DNA of 64,000 nt. Source: CBDCMJ01 sp965224325 (GTDB lineage: Bacteria; Chloroflexota; Dehalococcoidia; Lucifugimonadales; UBA3495). Shown piece after piece: positions 8,017 through 17,325 of the stretch. The stretch spans positions 186,001-250,000 of the forward strand of contig CBDCYT010000001.1 in NCBI GenBank assembly GCA_965224325.1. Direction: 5' to 3'. Below the pieces are notes generated by a model, which saw nothing but the letters and a program-made list of their open reading frames with translations, was not told the DNA's origin and did not search any database. The translations under genes and the position numbers were made by a program. Within the stretch, counting starts at the first letter, position 1. Each line of letters opens with the position of its first letter.

Positions 8017-8871
8017 TTGCAGAAGCTCCGCGCCGAAGAATCCGTGCCCGCCAACTCGGCTAACCTTGAAGACACCTCAGAACAATTAGAGGTCCGACTA
8101 TCCAGAAGGCTGTCTCTGGTGGTTGAATACGATGGAACCAACTACAAAGGGTTCCAACTGCAAGATGGTCATCCCACTATCCAGGGCGAGATTGAAGGAG
8201 CTTTGACCAGATTCACCGGGGAGTCTATCCGCATCCGCTCCGCCAGCCGAACCGATTCAGGCGCCCATGCCCGGGGCCAGGTGGTGGATTTCCTGACCAA
8301 TACTGATCATCCGGCAGAGTACTTCCCCAGAGCCTTAAACTATTACTTACCCCGGGATATAGTAGTCCAGTCAGCCGGTCAGGTCCCGTTGGGATTCAAC
8401 TCTCGCCGCGAGGCGGTCAGCCGGACCTACCGCTACCACATACTGAACCGGGCTTGGCCTGCGCCCTTGCGGCGACATACCCATCTGTGGATTAGAGAAA
8501 CGCTTGAAGTGGACAAAATGGTTGCCGCGGCCAAATGGTTGGTGGGAGTCCACGATTTTCGCCCCTTGGCTACAAGCCACCCTGCGGACAAAAGCGCCGT
8601 ACGCCAAGTGTACCGGTGGGATGTGTGGACGGAAGATGACACCGTGATCATAGAATCCGAGGCCAATGGCTTCTTAAGGCACCAGATTCGGAAAGCTAAC
8701 TCGCTGCTTGTCGAAGCTGGCAAGGGCCGGCGCCCGATCAGTATAGTCAGGGACACCCTAAGCGGCATTCCGGAGGGTAAGAAGGACGTTCCCGTGCTGC
8801 CGGCTCATGGACTTTGTTTGATGAACGTGAGCTATTCTTCATCTTCCAGGGAGGCCTGCTACCCTGCATAA
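8017..8871 (+). CDS. truA: tRNA pseudouridine(38-40) synthase
   Basis: 284 residues from TTG 8017. Converts uridines 38-40 of the anticodon stem to pseudouridine. The catalytic Asp is in the SASRTDSGAHARGQVVDF motif. The family start LSLVVEYDGTNYKGFQLQ begins near residue 32, so the first 30 residues are an unconserved extension, or the true start is further in (for example GTG 8044). C-terminal NGFLRHQIRK matches the family. It follows rplQ by 9 bases. Confidence 0.95.
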   Translation: MQKLRAEESVPANSANLEDTSEQLEVRLSRRLSLVVEYDGTNYKGFQLQDGHPTIQGEIEGALTRFTGESIRIRSASRTDSGAHARGQVVDFLTNTDHPAEYFPRALNYYLPRDIVVQSAGQVPLGFNSRREAVSRTYRYHILNRAWPAPLRRHTHLWIRETLEVDKMVAAAKWLVGVHDFRPLATSHPADKSAVRQVYRWDVWTEDDTVIIESEANGFLRHQIRKANSLLVEAGKGRRPISIVRDTLSGIPEGKKDVPVLPAHGLCLMNVSYSSSSREACYPA

Positions 8872-9043
8872 CCGGCGATCCGTTGAGTAGACGGCGAATT
8901 CTTAGCCAAAACGCAACTCTTCGCCAACCAAGCCTGTGAACCATAACAAGGTTGCACTTAAAAGCAGCCGCAGCGAATTTCCTGTATAGTGTTGATAATG
9001 AGGTCTACGGGGCCGGGGCAAGCGCCCCAGAGTGCAGGTAACA

Positions 9044-9472
9044 ATGAAACGGACAAGTACTTATTTCCCCAAGCCCGGAGAAGTGCCCGCTGAGTGGCGG
9101 GTGATGGACGGGGCCGGTCAGGTGCTAGGCCGGATAGCCCGGGACATTTCGGTGGCGCTTCAAGGCAAAGACAAGCCCAGCTATACGCCCCACACTGCCA
9201 CGGGAGACTACGTGGTGCTGCTCAACGCGGCGAAGATAAGAGTAACCGGCCGCAAATTGCTGCAAAAAATGTATTACAGGCACAGCGGCTACGTAGGCAA
9301 TTTAAAAACCTTCCGGCTGCGAGACATGATGGAAACGCGCCCGGAGCGGGTCATCAGGCTAGCGGTAAAAGGAATGCTGCCCCGCAACCACCAGGGGCGC
9401 CAGATGCTGCGAAGGTTGAAGGTATACTCCGGCGGCGAGCATCCTCACCAAGCCCAAGCGGGGGCTGAGTAA
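9044..9472 (+). CDS. rplM: 50S ribosomal protein L13
   Basis: 142 residues from ATG 9044 (a GTG at 9032 would add four). L13 is an early-assembly protein of the large subunit. VMDGAGQVLGRIARDISVAL, DYVVLLNAAKIRVTGRKLL and VKGMLPRNHQGRQMLRRLKV are typical. It is separated from truA by about 170 bases holding a TATAGT (8985-8990) that could be a -10 box, so rplM-rpsI may have its own promoter, although no good -35 is spaced correctly. Confidence 0.96.
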   Translation: MKRTSTYFPKPGEVPAEWRVMDGAGQVLGRIARDISVALQGKDKPSYTPHTATGDYVVLLNAAKIRVTGRKLLQKMYYRHSGYVGNLKTFRLRDMMETRPERVIRLAVKGMLPRNHQGRQMLRRLKVYSGGEHPHQAQAGAE

Positions 9473-9499
9473 ATTCAGGACGAAGGGTAGGTATTAGTC

Positions 9500-9910
9500 T
9501 TGGTACAGGTTTCAACCCAGCAGGAGTACTACTACGGCACCGGTAAGCGAAAGACCTCCATCGCTAAAGTGCGGTTGTATCTTGATGAAGGCGGTCCCAC
9601 ACTGGTTAACGGTAAACCAGTGGACGAGTACTTCAACTGGCAACCGTGGCAGCAGATTATCAATGAGGCGTTCCAAATCAGCGGGACCGTCAACCGCTTT
9701 CGGGTGGTCGTCCGAGTCTTAGGAGGAGGCGTCCATTCCCAGGCCCAAGCCATACGGCACGGCATCGCCCGCGCATTGGTGGTCTACGATCAATCACTGA
9801 AGCCAGGTCTGCGCCGCCGCGGCCTGATTACCCGGGACGCGCGCATCAAGGAGAGCAAGAAATACGGCCTGAAGAGGGCTCGCAGGGCTCCTCAATACAC
9901 CAAGCGTTAG
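9500..9910 (+). CDS. rpsI: 30S ribosomal protein S9
   Basis: 136 residues. S9 reaches the P-site tRNA with its C-terminal tail. YYGTGKRKTSIAKVRLYLDE, VRVLGGGVHSQAQAIRHGIA and the terminal RARRAPQYTKR are intact. The start is TTG 9500. It forms the usual pair with rplM and converges on the phosphohexomutase, whose stop lies 6 bases away. Confidence 0.97.
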   Translation: MVQVSTQQEYYYGTGKRKTSIAKVRLYLDEGGPTLVNGKPVDEYFNWQPWQQIINEAFQISGTVNRFRVVVRVLGGGVHSQAQAIRHGIARALVVYDQSLKPGLRRRGLITRDARIKESKKYGLKRARRAPQYTKR

Positions 9911-9916
9911 GCCGGC

Positions 9917-11344
9917 TTACACCCCTAGATATTTCACCGCGGCGTCCAATAGGGCCGTCACTGCGTCCGGGTGCCCTGCCTCGGCGTATATTCGAAGCAG
10001 AGGCTCGGTGCCGGAGAACCGGGACGCAAGCCAGGCATCATCGAAGATGAGGCGGAGCCCGTCGATCTCGTCGACGCTGCGCACCTGGATCCCTGCTAAC
10101 TCTTTCAACTCCCCGCTGGCCAATAGCCCTTCAATGCGGTTGCGCTCCCCAGGGTCAAACGACACATCCCGGCGGCTGTAGTAGTGGGTGCCAACTTGGT
10201 CAAAAAGATGCTCCAATAGCTGGGACGGGGTCTTGCCGGTTAGCGCCAGATACTCCAACAAGTAGAGCCCGCTGAGGATGCCGTCCCGCTCCGGAATGTG
10301 GCCGCGAAAAGCGTACCCTCCACTCTCCTCTCCTGCCATCAACGCGTCGACCTGAGACGATATGGGGCCGATGTTCTTGAAACCCACTGGTGTCTCTTGA
10401 ACTTCAACCCCGAATTTCCGGCCCAGCTTGTTCAGCATCATCGACGACGTAACTCCCTTAACCAGTGGTCCTCGCAACCCCTTGCTTTCCAGCAGGTACA
10501 AGGCCAACAAGGAGAACACCTCCAACGTGGTGACGAAGCGTCCGGTTTCGTCGACAACGCCTAACCGGTCGGCGTCTCCATCGAGGGCCAAACCCACCGA
10601 CAGGTCTTCCGAGCTCGCACGGCTCATAAGGGACGTTAAGTTCTGTGCGATGGGCTCCGGCTGCGCCATCCCCGGAAACGCCGGGTTGGGATATCCATTG
10701 ATTTCCTCTATAGTGGTGGCGCCCCCGGATATTAGCCTAGGAATGTAACCGGCCCCAGCGCCGAACATGGCGTCCACCAACACGGTCAGGCCCGCTTCCC
10801 GAATCGCCCCCAGATCTATCAGGCTGCCAATGCGGTCGAAATAAGGGAGGTCCGGGTCAATGTCGATTACCAGTCCTTTTTCCCGCGCCAGTTCCAACGG
10901 GACAAGCTGCGGAGGTTGCCCGGACCGGTCGACGTCATTGATGGCTGATTCCAGCAGATCGGTTATCTCCTGGGTAGCGCTGCCAGCATATTCAGGTTTG
11001 AACTTGAACCCGTTCCATATCGCGGGATTGTGGCTGGCCGTAATGATGGCCGCGCCGGCCGCTTGGTGCTGCAGTACGTTGAAGCTAACCACCGGAGTTG
11101 GCGCGGCGTGCCGACACAAATAGACCTTGATACCGTGGCCGGCGCAGACCGACGCCACTGTTTCAGCGAATTCGCGAGACAGGAATCGAGTGTCATAACC
11201 CACCACCAGACCTTGCGCCGCACTTCCTTGAGACTCCAGATAACAGGCCAGCCCCTGGGCGCAGCGGGCCACATTTTCGAATGTGAAGTCCCGGGCAATC
11301 ACGGCCCGCCAGCCGTCGGTCCCGAATCGGATTTCAGTTGCCAT
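9917..11344 (-). CDS. Phosphoglucomutase/phosphomannomutase family protein
   Basis: 475 residues of the alpha-D-phosphohexomutase superfamily, which moves a phosphate between C1 and C6 of hexoses. The four active-site elements are visible: the phosphoserine loop TASHNPAIWNGFK, the metal loop ALDGDADRLGV, the sugar loop AGEESGG and the phosphate loop SRFSGTEPLLRIY. The N-terminal IRFGTDGWRAVI is typical of archaeal and Chloroflexota-type glucomutases. The start ATG follows AGGAGG. Substrate (glucose, mannose or glucosamine phosphate) cannot be told from sequence alone. Confidence 0.93.
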   Translation of the reverse strand: MATEIRFGTDGWRAVIARDFTFENVARCAQGLACYLESQGSAAQGLVVGYDTRFLSREFAETVASVCAGHGIKVYLCRHAAPTPVVSFNVLQHQAAGAAIITASHNPAIWNGFKFKPEYAGSATQEITDLLESAINDVDRSGQPPQLVPLELAREKGLVIDIDPDLPYFDRIGSLIDLGAIREAGLTVLVDAMFGAGAGYIPRLISGGATTIEEINGYPNPAFPGMAQPEPIAQNLTSLMSRASSEDLSVGLALDGDADRLGVVDETGRFVTTLEVFSLLALYLLESKGLRGPLVKGVTSSMMLNKLGRKFGVEVQETPVGFKNIGPISSQVDALMAGEESGGYAFRGHIPERDGILSGLYLLEYLALTGKTPSQLLEHLFDQVGTHYYSRRDVSFDPGERNRIEGLLASGELKELAGIQVRSVDEIDGLRLIFDDAWLASRFSGTEPLLRIYAEAGHPDAVTALLDAAVKYLGV

Positions 11345-11718
11345 GGCCCCTCCTAGAGTAGGGCTTCGGATTCCTTGCCTTGTCTTGATTATAGATGAGG
11401 GCTATTTCATTAAACAGGGCCTAGTACCTCGTCAGGTTGAAGCCGGTGGATAGATACGCTGAGGTTTGCGCCATCGTACGCGGTACTAGACACGCCAACA
11501 GTCTTCGCGGGGCTTGGCGGTCGGGCCCCGCCCCCTTCCCTCAATCGTGTGGTTGCAGACAAAACCAATCTTCCAGGTATCGGAACTCGAGGGCCGTAGG
11601 CTTCAGGCCAACCAGAAGACCGCGGAGGATTGAGTAGCGCCGCACCCGGCGCCCGCCCAATGGACGACAATATTCGCAACCGGCCGCCCCTAGGAAGAAG
11701 CAGAAATAGCCGAACAAG
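11345..11718. other. Intergenic stretch, nothing recognised
   Basis: 374 bases between two minus-strand genes. It contains the AGGAGG ribosome-binding site of the phosphohexomutase at its left edge. The rest has no convincing gene, repeat or RNA. Short open frames here show no family resemblance. Confidence 0.5.
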
Positions 11719-12747
11719 TTAGCCTGGTCCTTGAGCCTTGTTCAGGCGCATCATTTGCCGGACGCGGCCTTCTGCACGGGTAACCGGATTATCCTCGCCC
11801 AGCATTCCATCCAGCAACACTTGAGAAGGGAGCCCTGACTCCACTTCTTCGCGCAACGCGGCGGCGCCGAAGGTCCCATCGTTGATGTCTTTCATGACCT
11901 CGGAGTAGCTTTGAGCCCGCGATTCGCGGTCCAAGGCCATGAACCGGATCATGCCTCCGTATGCCGCCGCGAACCCATACAGCTTCACCTGCTGGAAGAA
12001 TCCCAATTCGGCCATGGCTTGCATAGAGCGGCCCATTTCGCCCGACATGTACAGCTCCAGCACCAAAGCTTCAAGCGGTAATCCGGCTTCCACACCTACT
12101 TGACAAGCGGTAAGGAAAGCGCTGGCCAGGTCCGGCCCCACCGTCTGCTCAATGAATAAGTCCAAGTATCCTTCTTGTTCGGCGTTGATCACTAGGGCGC
12201 CGGACCGCAATGACCCGGCAGCTTTCGCCAGAGCGCAGAGCACCTGCCAGCCCTGGCCGCTAACGTCACGCTCCACGGATAAGAAGAACGGAAATCCCAG
12301 GCCTTGCAGGTACAGTTCCCGGATGCCGACGCCCATCATGCGAGGAGCCAGGAGCAACACGTCCAGGGCCGGATCGGGGCAGATTCGTTGGAAGGCCAAG
12401 TTAAACCCTGATGCGAACACTACGGCCTTGCCAGGCCGCAGGGCCGCAGCCAACTCATCCCAGTAGACCCCCGGAGCCGATTCGTCGGGTAACAACACAA
12501 AAACGATGTCGGCGCCGGAGGCGGCGGGAGCGGCTGCCTCGACCTTGAACCCATCGGTCAAGGCCCGATCCCACGCCGGCCCGGGTAATTCAGCGACCGT
12601 GAGGGAGCCAATACAACTGTCCCTGATGTTGAGAGCCAGGGGCCTTCCTAGATTGCCGTATCCAACAATGGCAATGTTCTTGCCGGCCAGCGTGGTCAGG
12701 TCTCCGTCGGACTCCTGAACGAAGCGAGGCTCATCTTGCTGGGTCAT
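11719..12747 (-). CDS. Ketol-acid reductoisomerase-like protein, probably not a working KARI
   Basis: 342 residues from ATG 12747 (a GTG at 12759 would add four). The N-terminal Rossmann domain (NIAIVGYGNLGRPLALNIRD, VLLPDE) and the helical domain (DLFIEQTVG) follow the IlvC plan. IlvC normally makes dihydroxy-isovalerate in valine/leucine synthesis. Key residues differ. The HGF motif reads SGF, the catalytic lysine motif APKGPG reads APRMMG, and the serine of the SNTAEYG motif is absent (GFAAAYGG). The DLFxEQ metal ligands remain. It overlaps the upstream SCP2 gene by 17 bases. No other ilv genes are nearby. A related reductase or a substrate-binding paralogue is likelier than KARI. Confidence 0.75.
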   Translation of the reverse strand: MTQQDEPRFVQESDGDLTTLAGKNIAIVGYGNLGRPLALNIRDSCIGSLTVAELPGPAWDRALTDGFKVEAAAPAASGADIVFVLLPDESAPGVYWDELAAALRPGKAVVFASGFNLAFQRICPDPALDVLLLAPRMMGVGIRELYLQGLGFPFFLSVERDVSGQGWQVLCALAKAAGSLRSGALVINAEQEGYLDLFIEQTVGPDLASAFLTACQVGVEAGLPLEALVLELYMSGEMGRSMQAMAELGFFQQVKLYGFAAAYGGMIRFMALDRESRAQSYSEVMKDINDGTFGAAALREEVESGLPSQVLLDGMLGEDNPVTRAEGRVRQMMRLNKAQGPG

Positions 12748-13150
12748 GCAACTCGGCACACGCCTGTCGGTAGCTATCTAAGAAAGGCTGGAGCAGGAAG
12801 CTAAATCTACCCAGATTCGAAGCGGAGATGCCTTCAATGCGGAGCTTGCCCAATAACAAGGCGACGCCTAGGTTTAAATGGCCGAAGGCAGCACTATGCA
12901 AAGTGGCGGCATCCATGGACACGGTGCTGTCCACAGGCCCAGACCAGTCCTTGGCGCAGCGCACTTTGCCTTCGTGATTCAGCAGAAAATAAACGTGAAT
13001 ACCGTAGTCCCGGAACTCCCAACGCAGTGATTTGAGGACCTCCGCCACTTTCTGAAGGTCGGAACGGGGAACATTGCTGCCTACCAGCTGAATAGTGCGT
13101 TCCAAGACGCTGGTGAAACTCTGAACGCCGGGCGAAGAAGGTTCTGCCAA
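12731..13150 (-). CDS. SCP2 sterol-binding domain protein
   Basis: 139 residues. The C-terminal half (VSMDAATLHSAAFGHLNLGV, then ALLLGKLRIEGISASNLGRF) matches the SCP2 fold, a hydrophobic pocket that binds lipids or acyl-CoA. There is no signal peptide or membrane segment, so it should be cytoplasmic. Its stop overlaps the start of the KARI-like gene, so the two are translated together and may work on the same hydrophobic substrate. Function is inferred only from fold. Confidence 0.75.
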   Translation of the reverse strand: MAEPSSPGVQSFTSVLERTIQLVGSNVPRSDLQKVAEVLKSLRWEFRDYGIHVYFLLNHEGKVRCAKDWSGPVDSTVSMDAATLHSAAFGHLNLGVALLLGKLRIEGISASNLGRFSFLLQPFLDSYRQACAELHDPAR

Positions 13151-13209
13151 GAGGCTAGCTCATCATCAATGGCGGAGACCGGTGGATTTATCTATTCGAA
13201 ATTCCAGGC

Positions 13210-13241
13210 CAAAATCCCAGGCCAGGATTGAGGCCCGGGAT
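13210..13241 (-). terminator. Terminator candidate after metK
   Basis: On the minus strand, ATCCCGGGCC and GGCCTGGGAT pair over ten positions (one G-U) around an 8-base loop, followed by TTTT. It lies 84 bases past the metK stop and would end the SAM-cycle transcript before the SCP2 gene. Confidence 0.55.
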
Positions 13242-13324
13242 TGCCGCCCCAAATTCATGGAAGAAAGCATTGCATAGTAATGCTGGGTCTGCCGAAAACT
13301 ACTTGGCTCCCCTAAATCTTATTG

Positions 13325-14551
13325 TTAGAGGGGCGGCAACCCCGCATCGGCCCGTAGCGCCGCGGCCTTGTCGGTCCTCTCCCAGGTCAAGTCCAGTTCC
13401 TCACGGCCAAAGTGTCCGTAAGACGCGACCGGCTGGTAAATAGGCCTCCGCAGATTCAAGTCACGGATTATGGCGGCAGGCCGCAGATCAAAGTGCTTAG
13501 CTACCAGTCGGTGGATAACGTCGCTGTCGACCCGGTTGGTGTCGAAGCACTCTACAGAGACCGAAATTGGGGTCGCCATTCCGATGGCATATGAAACAAT
13601 AACCTCGGCTCGGTCCGCGAGTCCGGCGGCCACCAGGTTTTTGGCGACGTACCTCGCGGCGTAAGCTGCGGAGCGGTCTACCTTCGTTGGGTCTTTTCCG
13701 GAGAAAGCGCCGCCGCCGTGGCGGGCGATACCGCCGTAGGTGTCCACCAGAATCTTGCGGCCGGTGAGGCCCGAATCTCCCGCGGGTCCGCCAATCTCGA
13801 ATCTGCCACTGGGGTTGACGTAGATCTTGGTGTCTTCGTCCAACAGGCCGGCGGGGATCACCTGCTTGATAACGTTCTCGGTAATGTCTCGGGTGATTTC
13901 CTCGTTGCTCACGTCGGGACCGTGCTGAGTGCTGATCACCACCGTGTCCACGCGGTGGGGTACGCCGTAGCGGTATTCTACGGTGACCTGAGACTTGCCA
14001 TCCGGCCGGAGGTAGGGCAGGTTGCCCTCCTTGCGGACGATGCTCAACTGATGAACCAGCCGGTGAGACAGACTGACGGTAAGGGGCATCAACTCGGGGG
14101 TCTCGTTGCAAGCAAATCCCACCATCATACCCTGGTCGCCGGCGCCCGTGGAATCGAGCTCAGCTTGTTCGTCGCGCTGGTCAAGATCTCGCACCTCCAG
14201 CGCGTTAGTAACTCCTTGATTAATGTTGGCGGACTGCTCTTGGAGGGACACGGTGACGCCGCAACTCTTGGCGTCGATGCCGAAATCCGCATTCACGTAA
14301 CCAGCCTTACGCAACGTTTCTCGCACGATGCCGGGCACATCAACGTAGGCGGTGGTGGTTATTTCCCCCATCACCACCACCAAACCGTTGGTCACCGCCG
14401 TCTCACATGCGACCCGGCCCATTGGATCGTTGCTCAACACCGCGTCAAGGACGCCATCGGAAATCTGGTCGCACAGCTTGTCGGGGTGACCCTCGGTAAC
14501 GGATTCCGAAGTCAACAAGTATTTGGGTGACTCGTGAAACAGTAACGCCAT
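13325..14551 (-). CDS. metK: S-adenosylmethionine synthetase
   Basis: 408 residues. Joins ATP and methionine to give SAM. Conserved parts are TSESVTEGHPDKLCDQISDG, TGAGDQGMMVGFACNE, the loop GGGAFSGKDPTKVDRSAAYA, and YGHFGREELDLTWERTD at the end. ATG 14551 follows AGGAG with an 8-base spacer. It is the last gene of the riboswitch-controlled operon, 28 bases after ahcY. SAM therefore probably feeds back on the enzyme that makes it. Confidence 0.97.
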   Translation of the reverse strand: MALLFHESPKYLLTSESVTEGHPDKLCDQISDGVLDAVLSNDPMGRVACETAVTNGLVVVMGEITTTAYVDVPGIVRETLRKAGYVNADFGIDAKSCGVTVSLQEQSANINQGVTNALEVRDLDQRDEQAELDSTGAGDQGMMVGFACNETPELMPLTVSLSHRLVHQLSIVRKEGNLPYLRPDGKSQVTVEYRYGVPHRVDTVVISTQHGPDVSNEEITRDITENVIKQVIPAGLLDEDTKIYVNPSGRFEIGGPAGDSGLTGRKILVDTYGGIARHGGGAFSGKDPTKVDRSAAYAARYVAKNLVAAGLADRAEVIVSYAIGMATPISVSVECFDTNRVDSDVIHRLVAKHFDLRPAAIIRDLNLRRPIYQPVASYGHFGREELDLTWERTDKAAALRADAGLPPL

Positions 14552-14579
14552 TTGATTTACTCCTATTAGGACTCGGGAC

Positions 14580-15851
14580 TTAGGTGCCTTCTTCCCAACT
14601 TTCCTGATATCGTTGTTGCTCTGGGGTGAGGGAATCTATTTGAATTCCCATGGAATGGAGCTTTAGTCGCCCAACTTCCTCATCGGTCTCTTTGGGAACG
14701 CTGTATACCTGGGGCGCCAGCTCACCATGGTTCTTGACTATGTACTCGACGCACAGAGCCTGGTTGGCAAAGCTCATGTCCATGACGGCAGAGGGGTGCC
14801 CTTCGGCGGCGGCCAGATTGATCAGCCTACCTTCCCCCAGCAGATACAGCTTGCGCCCATCGCTCAGCACGTACTCCTCCACATAGGGCCGGACTTGCCG
14901 GTGAGAAACGGACAGGTCCTCCAAGGCCGGAATGTCGATTTCCACGTTGAAATGTCCGCTGTTGGCCAGAATGGCCCCGTCGGCCATGATTTCCAGGTGC
15001 TGGCGTCCGATGGTGTGCCGTCCGCCGGTCACGGTAATGAACACCTGGCCGACCTTTGCCGCCTCCATTGCAGCCATGACGGTGAATCCATCCATGGTGG
15101 CTTCCAAAGCCCGTATCGGGTTCACTTCGGTGACAATGACGTGGGCTCCCATTCCCCGAGCCCGGGAGGCCACTCCCCGGCCGCACCAGCCGTAGCCGCC
15201 CACCACGACGCGGCGACCGGCCCAAAGGATATTGGTGGCCCTGGTAATGCCATCCAGGGTGCTCTGTCCGGTGCCGTAGCGGTTATCGAAGAAGTGCTTG
15301 GTTTCGGCGTCGTTGACCGCGATGACCGGATACCGTAGCTGATTATCGCCAGCCATGGCATTCAAGCGGACCACTCCGGTGGTCGTTTCTTCGGTCCCGC
15401 CGATAACATTTCCCAATAGCTCCGAGCGTTGGCGGTGCAGCGTGGTCACCAGGTCAGCGCCATCGTCCAGTGTGATCTGCGGCTCGGTGTCCAGAGCCGA
15501 ATTAATATGCTGGTAGTAGGTGGCGTCGTTTTCCCCCTTGATAGAAAAGGTGGGTATGCCGTACTCCTGCACCAAGGCGGCAGCCACGTCGTCCTGGGTG
15601 CTCAACGGGTTGCTGGCGCATACGACGACGTCTGCTCCGCCTGCCTTTAGGGCGAGGGCTAAGTTAGCCGTCTCGGTAGTAACGTGCAGGCAGGCCGCCA
15701 TGCGCACCCCTGCCAACGGTTTTTCCCGGCCGAAGCGTTCTTCTATCAGCTTCAGCACCGGCATCTCGCGCCCGGCCCACTCTGTGCGGTTGACGCCGTC
15801 GCCAGCCAGTGATAAGTCCTTTACGTCTCCATCCACCTGTCTCGAGGCCAA
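14580..15851 (-). CDS. ahcY: Adenosylhomocysteinase
   Basis: About 423 residues. Splits S-adenosylhomocysteine into adenosine and homocysteine, using bound NAD. Seen are HVTTETANLALALKAGGADV, the NAD site VVVGGYGWCGRGVASRARGM, and the C-terminal region ending in QQRYQESW. A TTG at 15851 is chosen as start because GGGAGAAG sits 7 bases before it; GTG 15881 is an alternative with no good ribosome-binding site. The usual C-terminal extension of eukaryotic enzymes is absent. It lies between the rhodanese and metK in the SAM operon. Confidence 0.95.
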   Translation of the reverse strand: MASRQVDGDVKDLSLAGDGVNRTEWAGREMPVLKLIEERFGREKPLAGVRMAACLHVTTETANLALALKAGGADVVVCASNPLSTQDDVAAALVQEYGIPTFSIKGENDATYYQHINSALDTEPQITLDDGADLVTTLHRQRSELLGNVIGGTEETTTGVVRLNAMAGDNQLRYPVIAVNDAETKHFFDNRYGTGQSTLDGITRATNILWAGRRVVVGGYGWCGRGVASRARGMGAHVIVTEVNPIRALEATMDGFTVMAAMEAAKVGQVFITVTGGRHTIGRQHLEIMADGAILANSGHFNVEIDIPALEDLSVSHRQVRPYVEEYVLSDGRKLYLLGEGRLINLAAAEGHPSAVMDMSFANQALCVEYIVKNHGELAPQVYSVPKETDEEVGRLKLHSMGIQIDSLTPEQQRYQESWEEGT

Positions 15852-15943
15852 TATACTTCTCCCTAAGTTCCGAGTGAACACCGGTGTGGCTGTGTCTCCA
15901 ACTTTGATATGAGGCTAAACTCCGCTTACGTAGTCGCCGCCGC

Positions 15944-16303
15944 CTAAGGATCGTCACCGTAGGAAGTCGGGTGACCGCCTGCAATCCAGAACGGAGTGCC
16001 GTCTTCTATGTTAAAGAGGCTGTTGGTGTCGTAGCCCATGGAGGCGGCCAGCTCGCAGGCCAGACCGCTGCGTACTCCCGCGGCGCAAATAAAAAGGACC
16101 TTTTTGTCCTGGGGCACTTGGTCGATGCGATCGGCCAGGTCGTCGATGTTGATGTGGATAGCGCCGGTGGCGTGACCGCCCACCCACTCGTCATCCCGGC
16201 GAACGTCCACCACTACGGTGTTCTCGGGATCGGCGTCCAACATGGCCTTCGCTTCGGCGGAATCTACCCTGAAATAGGGTTCCCCTGGGTCTTGCCTGGG
16301 CAT
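15944..16303 (-). CDS. Single-domain rhodanese-like protein
   Basis: 119 residues, one rhodanese domain. The active cysteine is in CAAGVRSG, near residue 73; VVVDVRRDDEWVGGHATGAI is the conserved first half. Such proteins carry or transfer sulfane sulfur. It lies between mtnP and ahcY, which suggests a role in sulfur handling after methionine salvage, but the substrate is not known. Confidence 0.88.
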   Translation of the reverse strand: MPRQDPGEPYFRVDSAEAKAMLDADPENTVVVDVRRDDEWVGGHATGAIHINIDDLADRIDQVPQDKKVLFICAAGVRSGLACELAASMGYDTNSLFNIEDGTPFWIAGGHPTSYGDDP

Positions 16304-16338
16304 CTTCTTTACCTCCGGGGGTTTCGGGCATAGGCCCT

Positions 16339-17220
16339 TTATCTCAAGTACTTGCCCACTATGGGTTTAAGCTTCTCCAGGTACTCCGGTTGCACGTGGG
16401 TGAGAGGAGTCACTATGGCGTTCTTCAGAGCCATGCCGCATTCGCATTCCCGGTCCTCGGCCAAGCCCCGGCCGAGCGCTGGGATAACCCGGCGCACCAG
16501 CTCCTTAGAGTTCGCGACGTTCTTGGTGAGATTTCCGATGATCATTTCCGCGGTCACCGGCTCCTCCCCCTGGCGCCAGCAGTCGTAATCGGTAACCCAT
16601 GCCAACGTGGTGTAGCAAATTTCCGCTTCCCGGGCCAGCTTGGCCTCGGGTAGGGCCGTCATCCCGATGATGTCCGCGCCCCAAGAACGGTACATTAGAG
16701 ACTCGGCCCGGGTGGAGAACGCAGGACCTTCCATAACCACCAGCGCACCCCCCGCATGGACCTTGACACCCAACTCCAAAGCATGGTGTTGGAGCACCTG
16801 GCCGGCCACGGGGCAGAAAGGCTCCGCGAGGCTGACATGGACTACCATGTCCTCGTCAAAAAATGTGCTTTCCCGAGACCGGGTGCGATCTATCAACTGG
16901 TCGGGCAGCACCAAATCCAGCGGCGCCAACTCATCTTTCAAGCTGCCCACGGCGCTAACCGAAATAATCCGCTGCACTCCCAATCGCTTTAAGGCATAAA
17001 TGTTGGCCCGGGCCGGAATTCTGGTGGGGTTTAATTCGTGACGCCTGCCGTGGCGTGGCAAGAAAGCGACGCGAGTCTCATCCAGCGACCCCAATACAAT
17101 GTCGTCACTGGGCTTGCCAAATGGTGTATCTACGTCGATGGTTTCAACGCCGGAGAGTCCATCCATTTGGTAAAGGCCGGTGCCGCCTATGATAGCGATG
17201 CTTGCTTCGGTATTAGGCAT
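16339..17220 (-). CDS. mtnP: S-methyl-5'-thioadenosine phosphorylase
   Basis: 293 residues of the PNP/MTAP family. Splits methylthioadenosine with phosphate into adenine and methylthioribose-1-phosphate. The N-terminal IAIIGGTGLYQM, the phosphate site FLPRHGRRHELNPTRIPARA, VVMEGPAFSTRAES and the purine-site GMTALPEAKLAREAEICYTT are clear. TALPEA with the later DYDC segment favours MTAP over purine nucleoside phosphorylase. Its product is the substrate of mtnA, the gene before it in the operon. Confidence 0.93.
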   Translation of the reverse strand: MPNTEASIAIIGGTGLYQMDGLSGVETIDVDTPFGKPSDDIVLGSLDETRVAFLPRHGRRHELNPTRIPARANIYALKRLGVQRIISVSAVGSLKDELAPLDLVLPDQLIDRTRSRESTFFDEDMVVHVSLAEPFCPVAGQVLQHHALELGVKVHAGGALVVMEGPAFSTRAESLMYRSWGADIIGMTALPEAKLAREAEICYTTLAWVTDYDCWRQGEEPVTAEMIIGNLTKNVANSKELVRRVIPALGRGLAEDRECECGMALKNAIVTPLTHVQPEYLEKLKPIVGKYLR

Positions 17221-17325
17221 GGCGCCAGAGAGATTCTCGCGGCAAAATTAGCGTTGCTGCTATTCTTTGGCCGCGGCCGGGGGCCGCGTTTAGGGCACTC
17301 GCAGACCATTCGCGTCGTTGCGGGT

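Noticed and set aside
13718..14530. A 270-codon open frame on the plus strand
   Set aside because: Antisense to metK, which has all conserved motifs. No recognisable protein.
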